Assembly (NCBI RefSeq): GCF_000018145.1
Contig: NC_009958.1
Coordinates: 22,209 to 86,208 of the forward strand
Length of the DNA: 64,000 bases
Direction: 5' to 3'
From: Dinoroseobacter shibae DFL 12 = DSM 16493
GTDB lineage: Bacteria; Pseudomonadota; Alphaproteobacteria; Rhodobacterales; Rhodobacteraceae
The position numbers and the translations under genes are program-made. This document shows, in pieces, positions 17,110-26,647 of the stretch. Each line of letters opens with the position of its first letter. The stretch's first letter is position 1. The notes below the pieces were generated by a model. The model worked only from the letters and a program-made list of their open reading frames with translations, searched no databases and was not told where the DNA came from.

Positions 17110-17610
17110 ATGACCCAAAGTACCCGCTCCGGCGGCATGGCACCGCTATGCCTGCGTCCGCTCCCGAAGAACGCACGGTGGATCCCAAACACCAAGCTTG
17201 CTCTCCACCCCCTCGCAACGCCCGCGTTTGAGACATATCGCAACATCCGTGTATCCGCGCGGATCAGCCCGTCTTTGGCCGATCCTCTCCTCGTGGTGCG
17301 CAGTGACCAAGGGCGAGCACTATTTTTTGGCAACTTCGCCGCGCGCATGGTTTTTGCCGACCATGAAACGATGCCCGTGATTGTTTTCGACGGGCTCGAG
17401 GGCGCGGACATCACGCGCTTTGCTTGGGCCGAAATCACCAAGCTTGCCTTCAACCAGTTGCATCCAAGAGGTGGGTTCCAGGACCTCAAGCGCGCCCTGC
17501 TGTTGTCTCCGGAAGACGTTACAAAGACGGCAATTGGCCAGATCGGCGATGCTGCACTTGCACGTCATCTCGCAGTGGATGTGAGCCGTTTCCGGGGGGC
17601 GCAGCGATGA
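17110..17610 (+). CDS. Small first gene of the recombinase operon, unknown function
   Basis: About 166 residues from ATG 17110 (MTQSTRSGGMAPLCLRPLPK); an upstream TTG at 17071 is possible. I do not recognise the family. Visible are IRVSARISPSLADPLLVVRS, RALFFGNFAARMVFADHETM, PVIVFDGLEGADITRFAWAE and a basic C-terminus. The middle resembles, at low level, the ParB-N/sulfiredoxin type of fold (a positioned xADPLLVxxxx strand followed by a xFGNxxAxxxF turn), which is only a suggestion. Its stop overlaps the next start as ATGA (17607-17610), so it should be made together with the two recombinases and may be their accessory or directionality factor. Confidence 0.65.
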   Translation: MTQSTRSGGMAPLCLRPLPKNARWIPNTKLALHPLATPAFETYRNIRVSARISPSLADPLLVVRSDQGRALFFGNFAARMVFADHETMPVIVFDGLEGADITRFAWAEITKLAFNQLHPRGGFQDLKRALLLSPEDVTKTAIGQIGDAALARHLAVDVSRFRGAQR

Positions 17611-19784
17611 GCGATCCCTTGGAAAAACTTCTGCCGCCCTGCCCCGTCGCGCGGAAACAATTTGCTGCCGAAGGGCGCAGGTTGCTAAATCTGCTGCCGG
17701 ACTATGCCGCCAAGAGCAAAGTGGAGGCATGCTTCACGCGATTATTTGCTGGGCACGAGGTGGAGAACGTTTCCCTCGAGAACGCTCGGCAAGCGATCCA
17801 CCGTAAGCTGAAAACCTACCCGCTTGGTGATCTTCTCGGACACAGGCCAAGCGAGGCTCAATCCAAAGCGCCGTCTATCGATATGCTGCGCGCCTGGGTA
17901 TTCGCCGGCGCGCTCCACGCGATCGATGACGAAGACCAGTGCCATACGGCGTGGGCGTTTGCGGTCAGGGCGGTTCGTAAACTGGCGATGGATCAGGCAT
18001 GGGGCGGTGAGCGTGCTCGGCTCCCCTCTGTCCTAGACCTCAGCCTTTGGCAGGTACGACAGACACTAAACGCATGGGAAGGGCGCGAACGTACGGTCGG
18101 CAATGCGCATGCTGGTCAAATCGAAGACATCAGGCGCCATCTAGATCATCTGGCGGGGAGCCCACGGCGACATGTGGGCGACGTCACCCGCAAGGCCGCC
18201 AAGCGTAGCCAACGCTTGGCGGCAGAGCTGACAGCACCTTGCGCGCTGTCTGCAGACGTCCCGGTTCAGCCTGTTCTCGACCTGGTCCAGCACGACCATG
18301 ACGACGCGCCGCTGGTCACTTTGGAAGAAGCGGCAGATGTGGCGGAGGTGACTTGGTTGAAGTCCACCCACGAGAACCTTGACGATGTGATCGAGGACCT
18401 GCTTGAGACCGAAGCCCCTGTGTCGGCCATGACGGCGTCGCGGCATCTGACACATGAAGAGGCCCGCGCGCTCGCCCGAGATCTCCGCAAGGCCATCGCC
18501 CACGGCGCAGAGCCCGGTGTTGTCATGCTCGCCATGAGTCTATGCCTCGGCAGCAGCTTCGAGATGCTTGTGCGCCTGTCGAAGAGTGTGCCAAAGGTCG
18601 CCGGCACCCCATGGTGGCATGTGTCGGGCGAAAAGATGGGACTTGCATTCGCACCTGCTGTCACAGGCGCGCCAAAGCCCGCCAGCGGTGGGTTTGTTAT
18701 CATGCTGCCCACGTGGCTTGCCACCGCAGCTCACAAGATCCTGGAGGGAGACCTCGACCTCGATGCTTTCGAAGGGCAAGCCAAGCAATGGTTGAAGCGG
18801 CGGCCCGGTCGGGCGCAGCGTCTCAGCCGAGTTGCCCAATGTCTGCCTGCGGCCCTGAAATCGGTCGGCATTGATGCGGCCCTTGCAGGACTGCTAACGC
18901 GCCAAGACATCCGGACATGCCCACAGATATACTACACGCTGGTGACGGCGCCCCAACTGGACCGGGTCTATGCCGAGTTCCAGACCAATTGGCTGGGTGA
19001 TACTGAGCGTGAAACGGCTGTTTGCGCCTTGACCCGTTCCAACAACCGGATTGGTTCACGTCGGGTACCATCGCGTGAAGCCGTGGCGACGTTTTTCTCC
19101 GAGCTGGACCACCAGCTCGCTGATGCGGAAGAGTGCCTTACCACCCGGCGACCCTATGCCGTCCACCAGTTGCACTCAGCATTAGTGAACAAGGTCGCGG
19201 GCATCGTCGCCTTCACAACTGCAATGCGACCCCACGGCGAAGCCTGCTCATCCTTTCGCCAGATGATCCTCGAAGGTCCCTGCCCCACCATGCGGCTCGA
19301 GGATAAGGGCAACCGACAAGTAGATGACGCACGTTGGCTACCTATACCAAGACTGTTGGCTGAAACTTTCTGCGCCCTGCGGGACCATCTGGAAAACCTG
19401 CACCCATGGGCGAGCATCACATCGCCGGACCTTGCGGCCCATATCGATGCTTCGCTCAAGGGGCAGTGCGCGCCTTTGTGGTACATCCCTGAATGCACAG
19501 ACAAGCCGGAGGCCCTGAAATCCTCTGACTTCTGGAAGGTCCACAAGCAACGGCGGCAAGAGCGGAACATGTTTCGCCACTACTGGCGCACCCGGCTTGT
19601 CGCCTCGCACACCCCCGGTTGGATGATTGACTACTGGATGGGACACGGCGGCTGGCAGGCTGCGCAGTATTTGCCCCTCGGCGCCTACCAAGCACGTGAT
19701 CTGAAGAGCCTAGCCGACACGATTGACGAGCATGCGGCGGATCTTGGTCTTCACGCCCCCGAGGTACGGAGGCTGCCGCAATGA
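17607..19784 (+). CDS. Large tyrosine recombinase-like protein, gene 2 of operon
   Basis: 725 residues from ATG 17607. The catalytic residues of a tyrosine recombinase can be placed: Arg541 (AFTTAMRPHGEACSSF), His658-x-x-Arg661 (MFRHYWRTRLVASHTPGW), His680 (DYWMGHGGWQAAQYL) and the probable nucleophile Tyr688. The N-terminal 500 residues are much longer than in phage integrases and show no motif I recognise. The gene is coupled by ATGA on both sides. Tn554-type and recombinase-in-trio elements also pair several tyrosine recombinases, but the sizes and partner protein here differ. It probably acts with gene 3 in cutting and joining DNA at one site. Confidence 0.75.
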   Translation: MSDPLEKLLPPCPVARKQFAAEGRRLLNLLPDYAAKSKVEACFTRLFAGHEVENVSLENARQAIHRKLKTYPLGDLLGHRPSEAQSKAPSIDMLRAWVFAGALHAIDDEDQCHTAWAFAVRAVRKLAMDQAWGGERARLPSVLDLSLWQVRQTLNAWEGRERTVGNAHAGQIEDIRRHLDHLAGSPRRHVGDVTRKAAKRSQRLAAELTAPCALSADVPVQPVLDLVQHDHDDAPLVTLEEAADVAEVTWLKSTHENLDDVIEDLLETEAPVSAMTASRHLTHEEARALARDLRKAIAHGAEPGVVMLAMSLCLGSSFEMLVRLSKSVPKVAGTPWWHVSGEKMGLAFAPAVTGAPKPASGGFVIMLPTWLATAAHKILEGDLDLDAFEGQAKQWLKRRPGRAQRLSRVAQCLPAALKSVGIDAALAGLLTRQDIRTCPQIYYTLVTAPQLDRVYAEFQTNWLGDTERETAVCALTRSNNRIGSRRVPSREAVATFFSELDHQLADAEECLTTRRPYAVHQLHSALVNKVAGIVAFTTAMRPHGEACSSFRQMILEGPCPTMRLEDKGNRQVDDARWLPIPRLLAETFCALRDHLENLHPWASITSPDLAAHIDASLKGQCAPLWYIPECTDKPEALKSSDFWKVHKQRRQERNMFRHYWRTRLVASHTPGWMIDYWMGHGGWQAAQYLPLGAYQARDLKSLADTIDEHAADLGLHAPEVRRLPQ

Positions 19785-22771
19785 ACGTATGCTTTGACCG
19801 CGATACAGTGATGGCTGTCGAGATCGTAGATGAGCTGCTACGCGGCGATGCCGTCCCAGAAGACTGGACTGTTGCGATCGAGACCGCAGTGGCGGACCGC
19901 CGTCCTGACCTCGGCCCCAAAGACCGTAACCGCATCGTCGCCCGCGTGATCGAGCGGGTAAACGACCGGCGGGGTCTGTCCCTCAAGAAATCACATCTTC
20001 ATCGCCCACCGGCCGCCATTCCTCCGCTCCGGGATGCCGAATGGCCTCCGCAGGCGATGGAGATCATCCACCTGAGGCACCGCCTGGATGAGATGCTGAC
20101 AGCGGCCGGGCGCTCCACGCTCGGGGCCGACTTGCCGCGCCTCATTCTGGCCTGTGCTGCCTTGCGTGGGGGGCTTTGTCGTTTGGAAGGTTTGCATGCG
20201 TTGGCGCGTGCAGTTGGCTCGGGGGAATTGACACTCACTGGCGCCGACGCGTTTCCCAACCTCGTCTGGATCGACTTGGATCTGCAAATCGCAAAGGGGA
20301 CGCAGCAGCACACCAACACAAATCCCGGCAGCGAATACCTGCGCTGGTTCCCCGATGTCACAACGCTGGCCCTGATCGATCGATGGCGCCGGCTGGGGCC
20401 CCTGACCTATCACGTCCCGTCCTCTCCTGCAGCGCTCTACACCGACATGCTGGACCTGTTGGGGGCGCCGGAGCTGAAGAAACAAGTACCGGCCACCCGG
20501 TTCCCGCTCGTAGCGCTGGCTGCGCTCGAACATGTCTCGGGCGTCGCCCTCCCGGTCAGCGTCGAGGCCGTGGCGTCCGGGCATAGCGTTGGCCTCTCGG
20601 TGCTGCCTGAGACGTGGGACGCCCTGTGCACGCGTGGTCAGCCTTTGAAGGAGCCTCCGGACACTCGAGGCGCGGCCAGGACAGCGCAACCGCAACCCTC
20701 CCGCACCCCAAAATCAGCTGCTCCGCGCCCTGCTCCTGCGGATCATGCCAAGGCGCAGCTACTGGAGGCACTGAAAGAGTGCCTCGACACCCATGCGGCA
20801 ACGTCCTCGGTCAAGGGGCGCAAAGCAATGTCTGATGCCCTGCAGACCCTTCAACAGGAGGCCGTCGGGATCTGGCACTCCCTCGAAGCTCTGGTCAGCT
20901 GGTATCGGACCCTGCTTCGCAACGGCGACAAGCCACGCACCGTGAAGGACTATCATTCCATCGTGGGTCGGCACGTACTGGCGGTCATGACCGAGGACGA
21001 CCCGAGGAACCTCACACCAGAGGCTCTGCGAGACATGTTCGAGCAGGTTCTGGCGCGCTCATCCTACGCCAATCCGGCCCATCCGCTCGGCCGCCTCGCG
21101 CATTTTGCCCGCCACGCAGAGCGGGTCTTGGATTGGCCCGACGCTGATTTTTCCGGCTTTGGAGATCAGGGCAAAGCCAGCGCCACATTCGTCCGTACCG
21201 CTGCCCTGCCCATGGCCATCTATCCCGAGGTGTTTGACGCGATCCTGCAGACCACCGACCTGAGCCCGGACATGGCCGAGTGTTACGCCGTTGCGTTCGC
21301 ACTGGTTGCCTGGGGCGGCTTGCGGATCGACGAGGCCCATGGGCGCGTGGTCGATGACATCGGGACTGACTTGACGGTATTTGTGCACGCCACAAGCAGT
21401 CACGGTCTGAAATCGGAGGCCGCGCGCCGGCTGATCCCCCTCGCCCTCTTCGCGCCGCCAGAGGTCGTCGCACAGGTCAAAAGCTTCGTGGCGCGCCGGG
21501 CGACCGTACCGGACAAGACCCGCGACAAGCTTCTCGATCTGGGCACGCTCTTCCCCGGCGACCGCTTCGACACAGGGACGTTCCGCACGCTACTGCAACG
21601 CACTCTTGGCCAGATGCTGGGGATCGCGGTGAGGCCGCATGATTTCCGGCACACGCTGATCAGTGCCCTGCAGCTTCTGTTCCATCTTGGTGCAGATGCA
21701 GTTGACACGATCGAAGCCGTGAGCGGCTGGAACGCGAAGCGGCAAAAACGCATCCGGCACGCGCTGCTCGGCGTCTGTCCGGACCCGCGCCGGGCCCCAA
21801 GGCAGATCTCGGCGTTGGCCGGGCACCGCGATCTCAGCGCGATCAGCGGCACCACCTATTGCCACTTGACCGACCTGGCGCTTGGATGCCTGATCCAGAG
21901 CGCCGAGGAGCGGTTGCCGGCCTCTGTTGCCGCTCGGTGGCTTGGCCTCAACCGTCGGAGCCTGCGACCCTTCATCGACGATAATGATACGGTCCGGCTG
22001 GAGGACTTGCGCGGGCCACTCGTGAATAAGATGGATATCGCGTGGCGCACCACGCGAACGGGACAGTTACCCTCACCCGAGCCTCGCGTAGCAAAGCCGG
22101 TCAGGGTCACGCCGACGGTCGTCCATGCGGTCCTCAAAATGGCCGAACATGACACGGACACGCTGACCATTGCCGATCAGCTCAACATCATGCGGGATCA
22201 GGTGACCCACATGCTGGCGACCGCCGAAGACCTGATGGCGGCAACCACCCAGAAAAAGGGGGCCCGCCATGTTGGAGCTCACGACCAGGACCGCCCCAAC
22301 TGGCCAGTCGCCCGTTTTGCAGATCAGCCGGGCGAAGTGCGATTCCTGGCAAGGCTGTTGGCCGATGCAGAGACATTGCCGCCTGAGAATATGCTGAAAT
22401 GGTCTATGGTGGTGCTGACCCATGCGGACCGACATCGGCCTTGTCTACGTTTCCTTGGGGCCCCCGCCGCACAGAATTGGCTAGAGCTGTTCCCAAAGGC
22501 CTTCCCCAAGTCCTCTCTGGACATCCTGATCCGATTCCCGTCGGATGTGACGCCCGAGGCTGCGGAAAAGGCTTGGTGCACGGCCATAGGTGCCAAGGGG
22601 AACTACCAGACGGAGTCCAGTGGTCATGGTACCAGTGTCTGCCCGACAGCCCCCGGACTGATCATGCTGCGGAAGGTTTCGAAAAAGGCCAAGGAGAGCC
22701 GTTCCTTCTCAACCCTCCGCCGTGCCGCGTTTTGTATCGCGGTTACCTGTCGCGTGACTGATGAGGCTTGA
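19781..22771 (+). CDS. Very large tyrosine recombinase, gene 3 of operon
   Basis: 996 residues from ATG 19781, overlapping gene 2 by ATGA. A SAM-like core-binding region is suggested around residues 360-450 (SLEALVSWYRTLLRNGDKPR). The catalytic set is clear: Arg515 (VAWGGLRIDEAHG), His620-x-x-Arg623 (RPHDFRHTLISALQLLFHL), His682 (ISALAGHRDLSAISGTTYCH) and Tyr693. A further 300 residues follow the catalytic domain, including an HTH-like stretch (ADQLNIMRDQVTHMLATAED), which is unusual. The last codons run into direct repeat R2. The operon has no visible cargo on its right side other than the repeat. Confidence 0.8.
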   Translation: MNVCFDRDTVMAVEIVDELLRGDAVPEDWTVAIETAVADRRPDLGPKDRNRIVARVIERVNDRRGLSLKKSHLHRPPAAIPPLRDAEWPPQAMEIIHLRHRLDEMLTAAGRSTLGADLPRLILACAALRGGLCRLEGLHALARAVGSGELTLTGADAFPNLVWIDLDLQIAKGTQQHTNTNPGSEYLRWFPDVTTLALIDRWRRLGPLTYHVPSSPAALYTDMLDLLGAPELKKQVPATRFPLVALAALEHVSGVALPVSVEAVASGHSVGLSVLPETWDALCTRGQPLKEPPDTRGAARTAQPQPSRTPKSAAPRPAPADHAKAQLLEALKECLDTHAATSSVKGRKAMSDALQTLQQEAVGIWHSLEALVSWYRTLLRNGDKPRTVKDYHSIVGRHVLAVMTEDDPRNLTPEALRDMFEQVLARSSYANPAHPLGRLAHFARHAERVLDWPDADFSGFGDQGKASATFVRTAALPMAIYPEVFDAILQTTDLSPDMAECYAVAFALVAWGGLRIDEAHGRVVDDIGTDLTVFVHATSSHGLKSEAARRLIPLALFAPPEVVAQVKSFVARRATVPDKTRDKLLDLGTLFPGDRFDTGTFRTLLQRTLGQMLGIAVRPHDFRHTLISALQLLFHLGADAVDTIEAVSGWNAKRQKRIRHALLGVCPDPRRAPRQISALAGHRDLSAISGTTYCHLTDLALGCLIQSAEERLPASVAARWLGLNRRSLRPFIDDNDTVRLEDLRGPLVNKMDIAWRTTRTGQLPSPEPRVAKPVRVTPTVVHAVLKMAEHDTDTLTIADQLNIMRDQVTHMLATAEDLMAATTQKKGARHVGAHDQDRPNWPVARFADQPGEVRFLARLLADAETLPPENMLKWSMVVLTHADRHRPCLRFLGAPAAQNWLELFPKAFPKSSLDILIRFPSDVTPEAAEKAWCTAIGAKGNYQTESSGHGTSVCPTAPGLIMLRKVSKKAKESRSFSTLRRAAFCIAVTCRVTDEA

Positions 22772-22862
22772 GAAGAGGCACATGGGGCCGCCGTCCAAAC
22801 TACGCGGCGGCCTCGACATGGTCGTGGTGGTTTGTGCTGATGCAAATGCGGCTTCGTGGGGA
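22699..22862. repeat. 164-bp imperfect direct repeat, right copy (R2)
   Basis: Partner of R1 (14961-15125), same orientation. The stop of the third recombinase gene lies inside it (22769-22771). The distance between copies is about 7.7 kb and includes the whole recombinase operon and the truncated gene at 15264. Confidence 0.8.
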
Positions 22863-23401
22863 AAGCGGACTTTTTCCGAACTATTTTCTCGGGTTTGTGC
22901 CGCTTGTTCGCCATTTTCCGTCCTCTGTTTAATAAGCATAACGTCGGACCAGTTCAAATGGGGCACTCTAGGAACACAGGTCGTTTTCAACGATCCGACG
23001 AGCAGCATTTTGCATGGCCGTTGCTTGTAGTGGCGGACACCTTTCAGAAAAGCGCTGGAAGCACGCCATTCAGACGCATATCATGGTGGGCGCATGTCCA
23101 GTCGAGTGCACCCGGGTTGCGTTGCTCCACCGATTAGCTGGAAAAACCGACGTTTCATCTCAACATCATGAGACATCATCAGGCAACGACCAGTAAAGGC
23201 TGACCGACCCCACCCGTTTCAGGTGGTAAGACAGAGTGGACAGTCCTCCGCCAAAGTTTGATGCGATCTTCCACGTTTAAAGTCTCTCCGGTTGAGACAG
23301 ATCAGCGGAGCCAAGAAGGCGGTGTTTGTGCGGGGCAACCGTGAAGCTGGACGGACTTGGCGCTCTCTGTATAGTATGAAAATTATCTATTTTATGGAGC
23401 T
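22863..23401. other. 540-bp gap before the toxin-antitoxin pair, no gene seen
   Basis: Short frames only, none with family resemblance. The last 40 bases are A+T-rich (TATAGTATGAAAATTATCTA around 23370-23389) and probably contain the phd-doc promoter and operator. Confidence 0.5.
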
Positions 23402-23407
23402 GTGTCC

Positions 23408-23635
23408 ATGCCCCGCATCACCGCCACGGAGTTCCAGCAGAACGTGGGCGCCTATAGCGACGCGGCCCAGCGGGAGCCGGTGATCATCACCCATCACAAC
23501 CGCGACCGGCTGGTGCTGATGAGTGCGGAGGCCTATGCGCGGCTGCAGGCCTTCGAGGCTGCCGAGGAGACGGCGCTGATCGAGGCGCGGATGGCGGCCC
23601 AGCGGGTGACGGTTGAAAAACTGGCCCGGCGGTGA
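23408..23635 (+). CDS. phd: Phd/YefM-family antitoxin
   Basis: 75 residues from ATG 23408, preceded by GGAG eight bases upstream; a GTG at 23402 is a less likely start. The sequence MPRITATEFQQNVGAYSDAA, then REPVIITHHNRDRLVLMSAE, is the DNA-binding Phd/YefM fold. The C-terminal helix (AAEETALIEARMAAQRVTVE) is the part that would cover the toxin. The gene overlaps the toxin by four bases (GTGA). Phd-type antitoxins repress their own promoter, here the A+T-rich stretch at about 23366-23400. Confidence 0.92.
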   Translation: MPRITATEFQQNVGAYSDAAQREPVIITHHNRDRLVLMSAEAYARLQAFEAAEETALIEARMAAQRVTVEKLARR

Positions 23636-24024
23636 CGGAGCCCTTTTGGGTTTCGCAGGCCGGGGTGCTGCGGATCCACGACCTGGGTCTCGAGATCGGC
23701 GGCGGGGCTGCGGGGCTGCGCGACGCGGGACTTCTGGCCTCGGCCCTGGCGCGTCCGGTCAACCTGTGGGCCTATGGAGAGACCGATCTGTTCGTGTTGG
23801 CGGCAGCCTATGCCGAGGGGATCGCGGGCAATCATCCGTTCGTGGACGGCAACAAGCGTACGGGTTTCATGACGGCGGATGTGTTTCTGGCCCGGCATGG
23901 CTGGCTTCTGTCGCCGGTGACCGATGAGACCCATGCGGACATGATGGTGGCGCTGGCCCGGGGGCAGATCGACCGGGGGCAGGCGGCGGCGCATTTTCGG
24001 GATCACGCCGCCCCCGTGCCCTGA
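23632..24024 (+). CDS. doc: Doc-type Fic-fold toxin
   Basis: 130 residues from GTG 23632, overlapping phd. The Doc signature HPFVDGNKRT starts at about residue 68 (GNHPFVDGNKRTGFMTADVF) with the catalytic His and the phosphate-binding loop. Doc proteins of this type phosphorylate elongation factor Tu and stop translation. The start LRIHDLGLEIGGGAAGLRD is also typical of the family. Next to a plasmid glycan locus it probably stabilises the plasmid or the island. No lesion. Confidence 0.93.
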   Translation: MTEPFWVSQAGVLRIHDLGLEIGGGAAGLRDAGLLASALARPVNLWAYGETDLFVLAAAYAEGIAGNHPFVDGNKRTGFMTADVFLARHGWLLSPVTDETHADMMVALARGQIDRGQAAAHFRDHAAPVP

Positions 24025-24185
24025 GCGCGCCCTGATCGCGCCCGGGCCCTGCCTGTCGCGGCGGTAGCCTGTCTGTTGTGCATCTGTGGCATATCCGGCG
24101 AACCGGGCGGTTTCGCGCGCGGGTGCCGTGACTCCCCGCGGGCCGGTTGCTATATTGCCCGCAAAAATGGGCTAAGCTCATGTTT

Positions 24186-24191
24186 TATAAT
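24186..24191 (+). promoter_or_regulatory. TATAAT box upstream of the rhamnose operon
   Basis: A perfect TATAAT within an A+T-rich island, 20 bases before the GTG start at 24211. No good -35 hexamer is seen at the right distance. Being this close to the start, it would give a very short leader. The motif may be accidental. Confidence 0.35.
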
Positions 24192-24210
24192 ATAAATAAA
24201 AGAGGTTCCG

Positions 24211-24765
24211 GTGCAGATCGAAGACACCCCCCTTCCCGGCGTGAAGCTCCTGACCCCGGCGCGGTTCGGCGATGCGCGGGGGTTCTTCTCCGAAAGTTAC
24301 TCGCGCCGGGTGCTGGCCGGGCATGGCATCACGCTGGATTTCGTGCAGGACAACCATTCGCTCTCGGCGCAGGTGGGCACGGTCCGGGGGTTGCATTTCC
24401 AGGCGCCCCCCCATGCCCAGGACAAGCTCGTGCGCTGCGGGCGGGGGCGGCTGTTCGACGTGGCGGTGGATGTGCGCCGGGGCAGCCCGACCTACGGGCA
24501 GTGGTTCGGCGCCGAGTTGAGTTTCGAGAACGGCAAGCAGCTGCTGGTGCCGGCGGGGTTCCTGCATGGCTTCGTCACCCGGGAGCCCGATACGGAGATT
24601 GTCTACAAGTGCAGCGACTACTATGCGCCCGAGTGCGATGGGGCCGTGCATTGGGACAGTTGCGGCATCGACTGGGGCTTCGAGGGCGATCCGGTGATCT
24701 CCGCCAAGGATGCCGCCGCCGTGCGGCTCGCCGATTTCGACAGTCCGTTCGTCTACGAGGGATAA
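24211..24765 (+). CDS. rfbC: dTDP-4-dehydrorhamnose 3,5-epimerase
   Basis: 184 residues from GTG 24211, with AGAGG six bases upstream. RmlC cupin: [20 protein letters not shown], then [20 protein letters not shown] with the catalytic His in [26 protein letters not shown], and [20 protein letters not shown]. It converts dTDP-4-keto-6-deoxyglucose to dTDP-4-keto-rhamnose. First gene of a tight rhamnose operon (rfbC, rfbB, sulfotransferase, rfbD, rfbA). Full length and normal for the family. Confidence 0.96.
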   Translation: MQIEDTPLPGVKLLTPARFGDARGFFSESYSRRVLAGHGITLDFVQDNHSLSAQVGTVRGLHFQAPPHAQDKLVRCGRGRLFDVAVDVRRGSPTYGQWFGAELSFENGKQLLVPAGFLHGFVTREPDTEIVYKCSDYYAPECDGAVHWDSCGIDWGFEGDPVISAKDAAAVRLADFDSPFVYEG

Positions 24766-24769
24766 GCGC

Positions 24770-25810
24770 ATGAAACTTCTGGTGACCGGCGGGGCCGGGT
24801 TCATTGGCTCGGCGGTGGTGCGCCAGGCGATCCGCGACGGGCACCAGGTGGTGAACCTCGACGCGCTGACCTATGCGGCGTGCCTCGACAACGTGGCCAG
24901 CGTGGCGGACAGCCCGGCTTACGCATTCGAGCATGTGGATATCCGCGACCGCGCCGCGCTGGACCGGGTGTTCGCGACCCATGCGCCGGATGCGGTGATG
25001 CATCTGGCCGCGGAATCCCATGTGGACCGGTCCATCGACGGGCCGGGCGATTTCATCGAGACCAACATCACCGGCACCTACAACATGCTGGAGGCGGCGC
25101 GCAGCCATTGGGTGGGGCAGGGGCGGCCGGAGGATTTCCGGTTCCACCATATCTCCACCGACGAGGTGTTCGGATCCCTGGGCCCCACGGGGCAGTTCAC
25201 CGAAGAGACACCTTATGACCCGCGCAGCCCCTATTCGGCCTCCAAGGCGGCGTCCGATCATCTGGTGCGCGCCTGGCACGAGACCTACGGGCTGCCGGTG
25301 GTGATGACCAACTGCTCGAACAATTACGGCCCCTTCCATTTCCCCGAGAAGCTGGTGCCGGTGATCATCCTCAAGGCGCTCGCCGGAGAGCCCCTGCCGA
25401 TCTATGGCGACGGGTCGAACGTGCGCGACTGGCTCTATGTGGAGGATCACGCCGATGCGCTCCTCCTGGTGGTCCAGAAGGGCGTGGTCGGCCGGTCCTA
25501 CAATATCGGCGGGGAGAACGAGCGTACCAACCTGCAGCTGGTGCAGACCCTGTGCGGGATCCTCGATGAGTTGCGCCCGGGGCCGCGGCCTTATGCCGAG
25601 CAGATCAGCTTCGTCACCGACCGGCCCGGGCATGACGCGCGCTACGCGATCGACCCCACCCGGATCGCCACGGAACTGGGCTGGCGCCCGTCGGTCACGG
25701 TCGAGGAGGGGCTGCGCCGCACCGTGCAGTGGTATCTCGACAACGAGGCCTGGTGGCGCGCGCTGCAGGATCGCGACGGGGTCGGGCGGCGGTTGGGCAA
25801 GGCGGGCTGA
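24770..25810 (+). CDS. rfbB: dTDP-glucose 4,6-dehydratase
   Basis: 346 residues from ATG 24770, four bases after rfbC. Extended SDR with [20 protein letters not shown] (NAD-binding), [12 protein letters not shown] (catalytic Thr-Asp-Glu), [14 protein letters not shown] (catalytic Tyr-x-x-x-Lys) and [17 protein letters not shown]. It oxidises and dehydrates dTDP-glucose, the first committed rhamnose step. A longer in-frame opening from 24710 overlaps rfbC and is rejected because the Rossmann fold starts at MKLLV. Confidence 0.96.
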   Translation: MKLLVTGGAGFIGSAVVRQAIRDGHQVVNLDALTYAACLDNVASVADSPAYAFEHVDIRDRAALDRVFATHAPDAVMHLAAESHVDRSIDGPGDFIETNITGTYNMLEAARSHWVGQGRPEDFRFHHISTDEVFGSLGPTGQFTEETPYDPRSPYSASKAASDHLVRAWHETYGLPVVMTNCSNNYGPFHFPEKLVPVIILKALAGEPLPIYGDGSNVRDWLYVEDHADALLLVVQKGVVGRSYNIGGENERTNLQLVQTLCGILDELRPGPRPYAEQISFVTDRPGHDARYAIDPTRIATELGWRPSVTVEEGLRRTVQWYLDNEAWWRALQDRDGVGRRLGKAG

Positions 25811-25813
25811 GGC

Positions 25814-26647
25814 GTGCCGGACGCCCCCCATCATCCGCGGCTGCTGCGTCACACGCCGGGCACGCGCGAGCCGCTCGGCAAGAACGCGGCCCATCGCTTC
25901 GCCAGCCAGCATGCGCTGGTGCATTACGGATCGGGCACCGTGTTCACCTTCATTCCCAAGAACGCCTGCACCAGCCTGCGGATCAGCCTGGCCCTGGCCA
26001 ATGGCGCGATCGCCACGGTCGAGGAGTGGAATTGGGTGCACAAGAACAACGCCACCTTCGCGGCCACGCTGCCCGAGCTGGCCCGGGCGCCCGAGACAGC
26101 GCTTGTCCTGCGCTGCCCGTTCCGCCGCCTGGCCAGCACGTTTCTCGACAAGATCGTCTCGCGCCAGCCGGATTTCTGGGCGCTTTACGACCGGTCCGCG
26201 CGCGAGATCGATCCCGACCGGCTGACCTTTCGCGGCTTCGTCGACTGGATCGGGCGGCCGGGGATGCTGCGGGCCAATATCCACTGGCGTCCGCAGGAGG
26301 ATTTCCTGGTCTACGCGCGCTATGACCATGTGTTCGGGATGACCGGGCTGGACGCTTTCGCGGCGTTCTTCGCGCAGCGGACGGGGCATGACCACGTGGA
26401 TTCGCGCAAGTTCTCGGGGCACACGAGCGCGGGCTTTGTGCCGCTGGAGGGCGGCTGCCAGGCCGACACGCCCCTGGTCGAGCTGATGGTGGCGAAGGCG
26501 CGGGGGGCGCTGCCGCGGGCGGTGGATCTGTTCGATGACGCCCTCGCCGGGCAGGTGGCCCGGCTCTACGGGCGGGATCTCGCCCTTCTGCGGGATCTCG
26601 CCCGCGACGCGCCCCTGCTGTTTCCCGAGTACGGAGAAGAGCCATGA
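25814..26647 (+). CDS. Sulfotransferase family 2-like protein inside the rhamnose operon
   Basis: 277 residues from GTG 25814, four bases after rfbB, and overlapping rfbD by ATGA. The 5'-phosphosulfate loop is seen in VFTFIPKNACTSLRISLALA and the 3'-phosphate motif in ALVLRCPFRRLASTFLDKIV (R-x-P-x-x-R-x-x-S). Sulfotransferase-2 enzymes move sulfate from PAPS to sugar hydroxyls. Its place between rfbB and rfbD, rather than at the end of the operon, is unusual and suggests sulfation of a rhamnose-containing unit. The acceptor cannot be read from the sequence. Confidence 0.75.
   Translation: MPDAPHHPRLLRHTPGTREPLGKNAAHRFASQHALVHYGSGTVFTFIPKNACTSLRISLALANGAIATVEEWNWVHKNNATFAATLPELARAPETALVLRCPFRRLASTFLDKIVSRQPDFWALYDRSAREIDPDRLTFRGFVDWIGRPGMLRANIHWRPQEDFLVYARYDHVFGMTGLDAFAAFFAQRTGHDHVDSRKFSGHTSAGFVPLEGGCQADTPLVELMVAKARGALPRAVDLFDDALAGQVARLYGRDLALLRDLARDAPLLFPEYGEEP

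Noticed and set aside
24575..26422. A 615-residue minus-strand frame opposite the rhamnose genes
   Set aside because: It is a G+C-driven shadow of rfbB and the sulfotransferase; its translation is low-complexity (Arg, Gly, His, Pro) without domains, while the plus strand encodes clear families.
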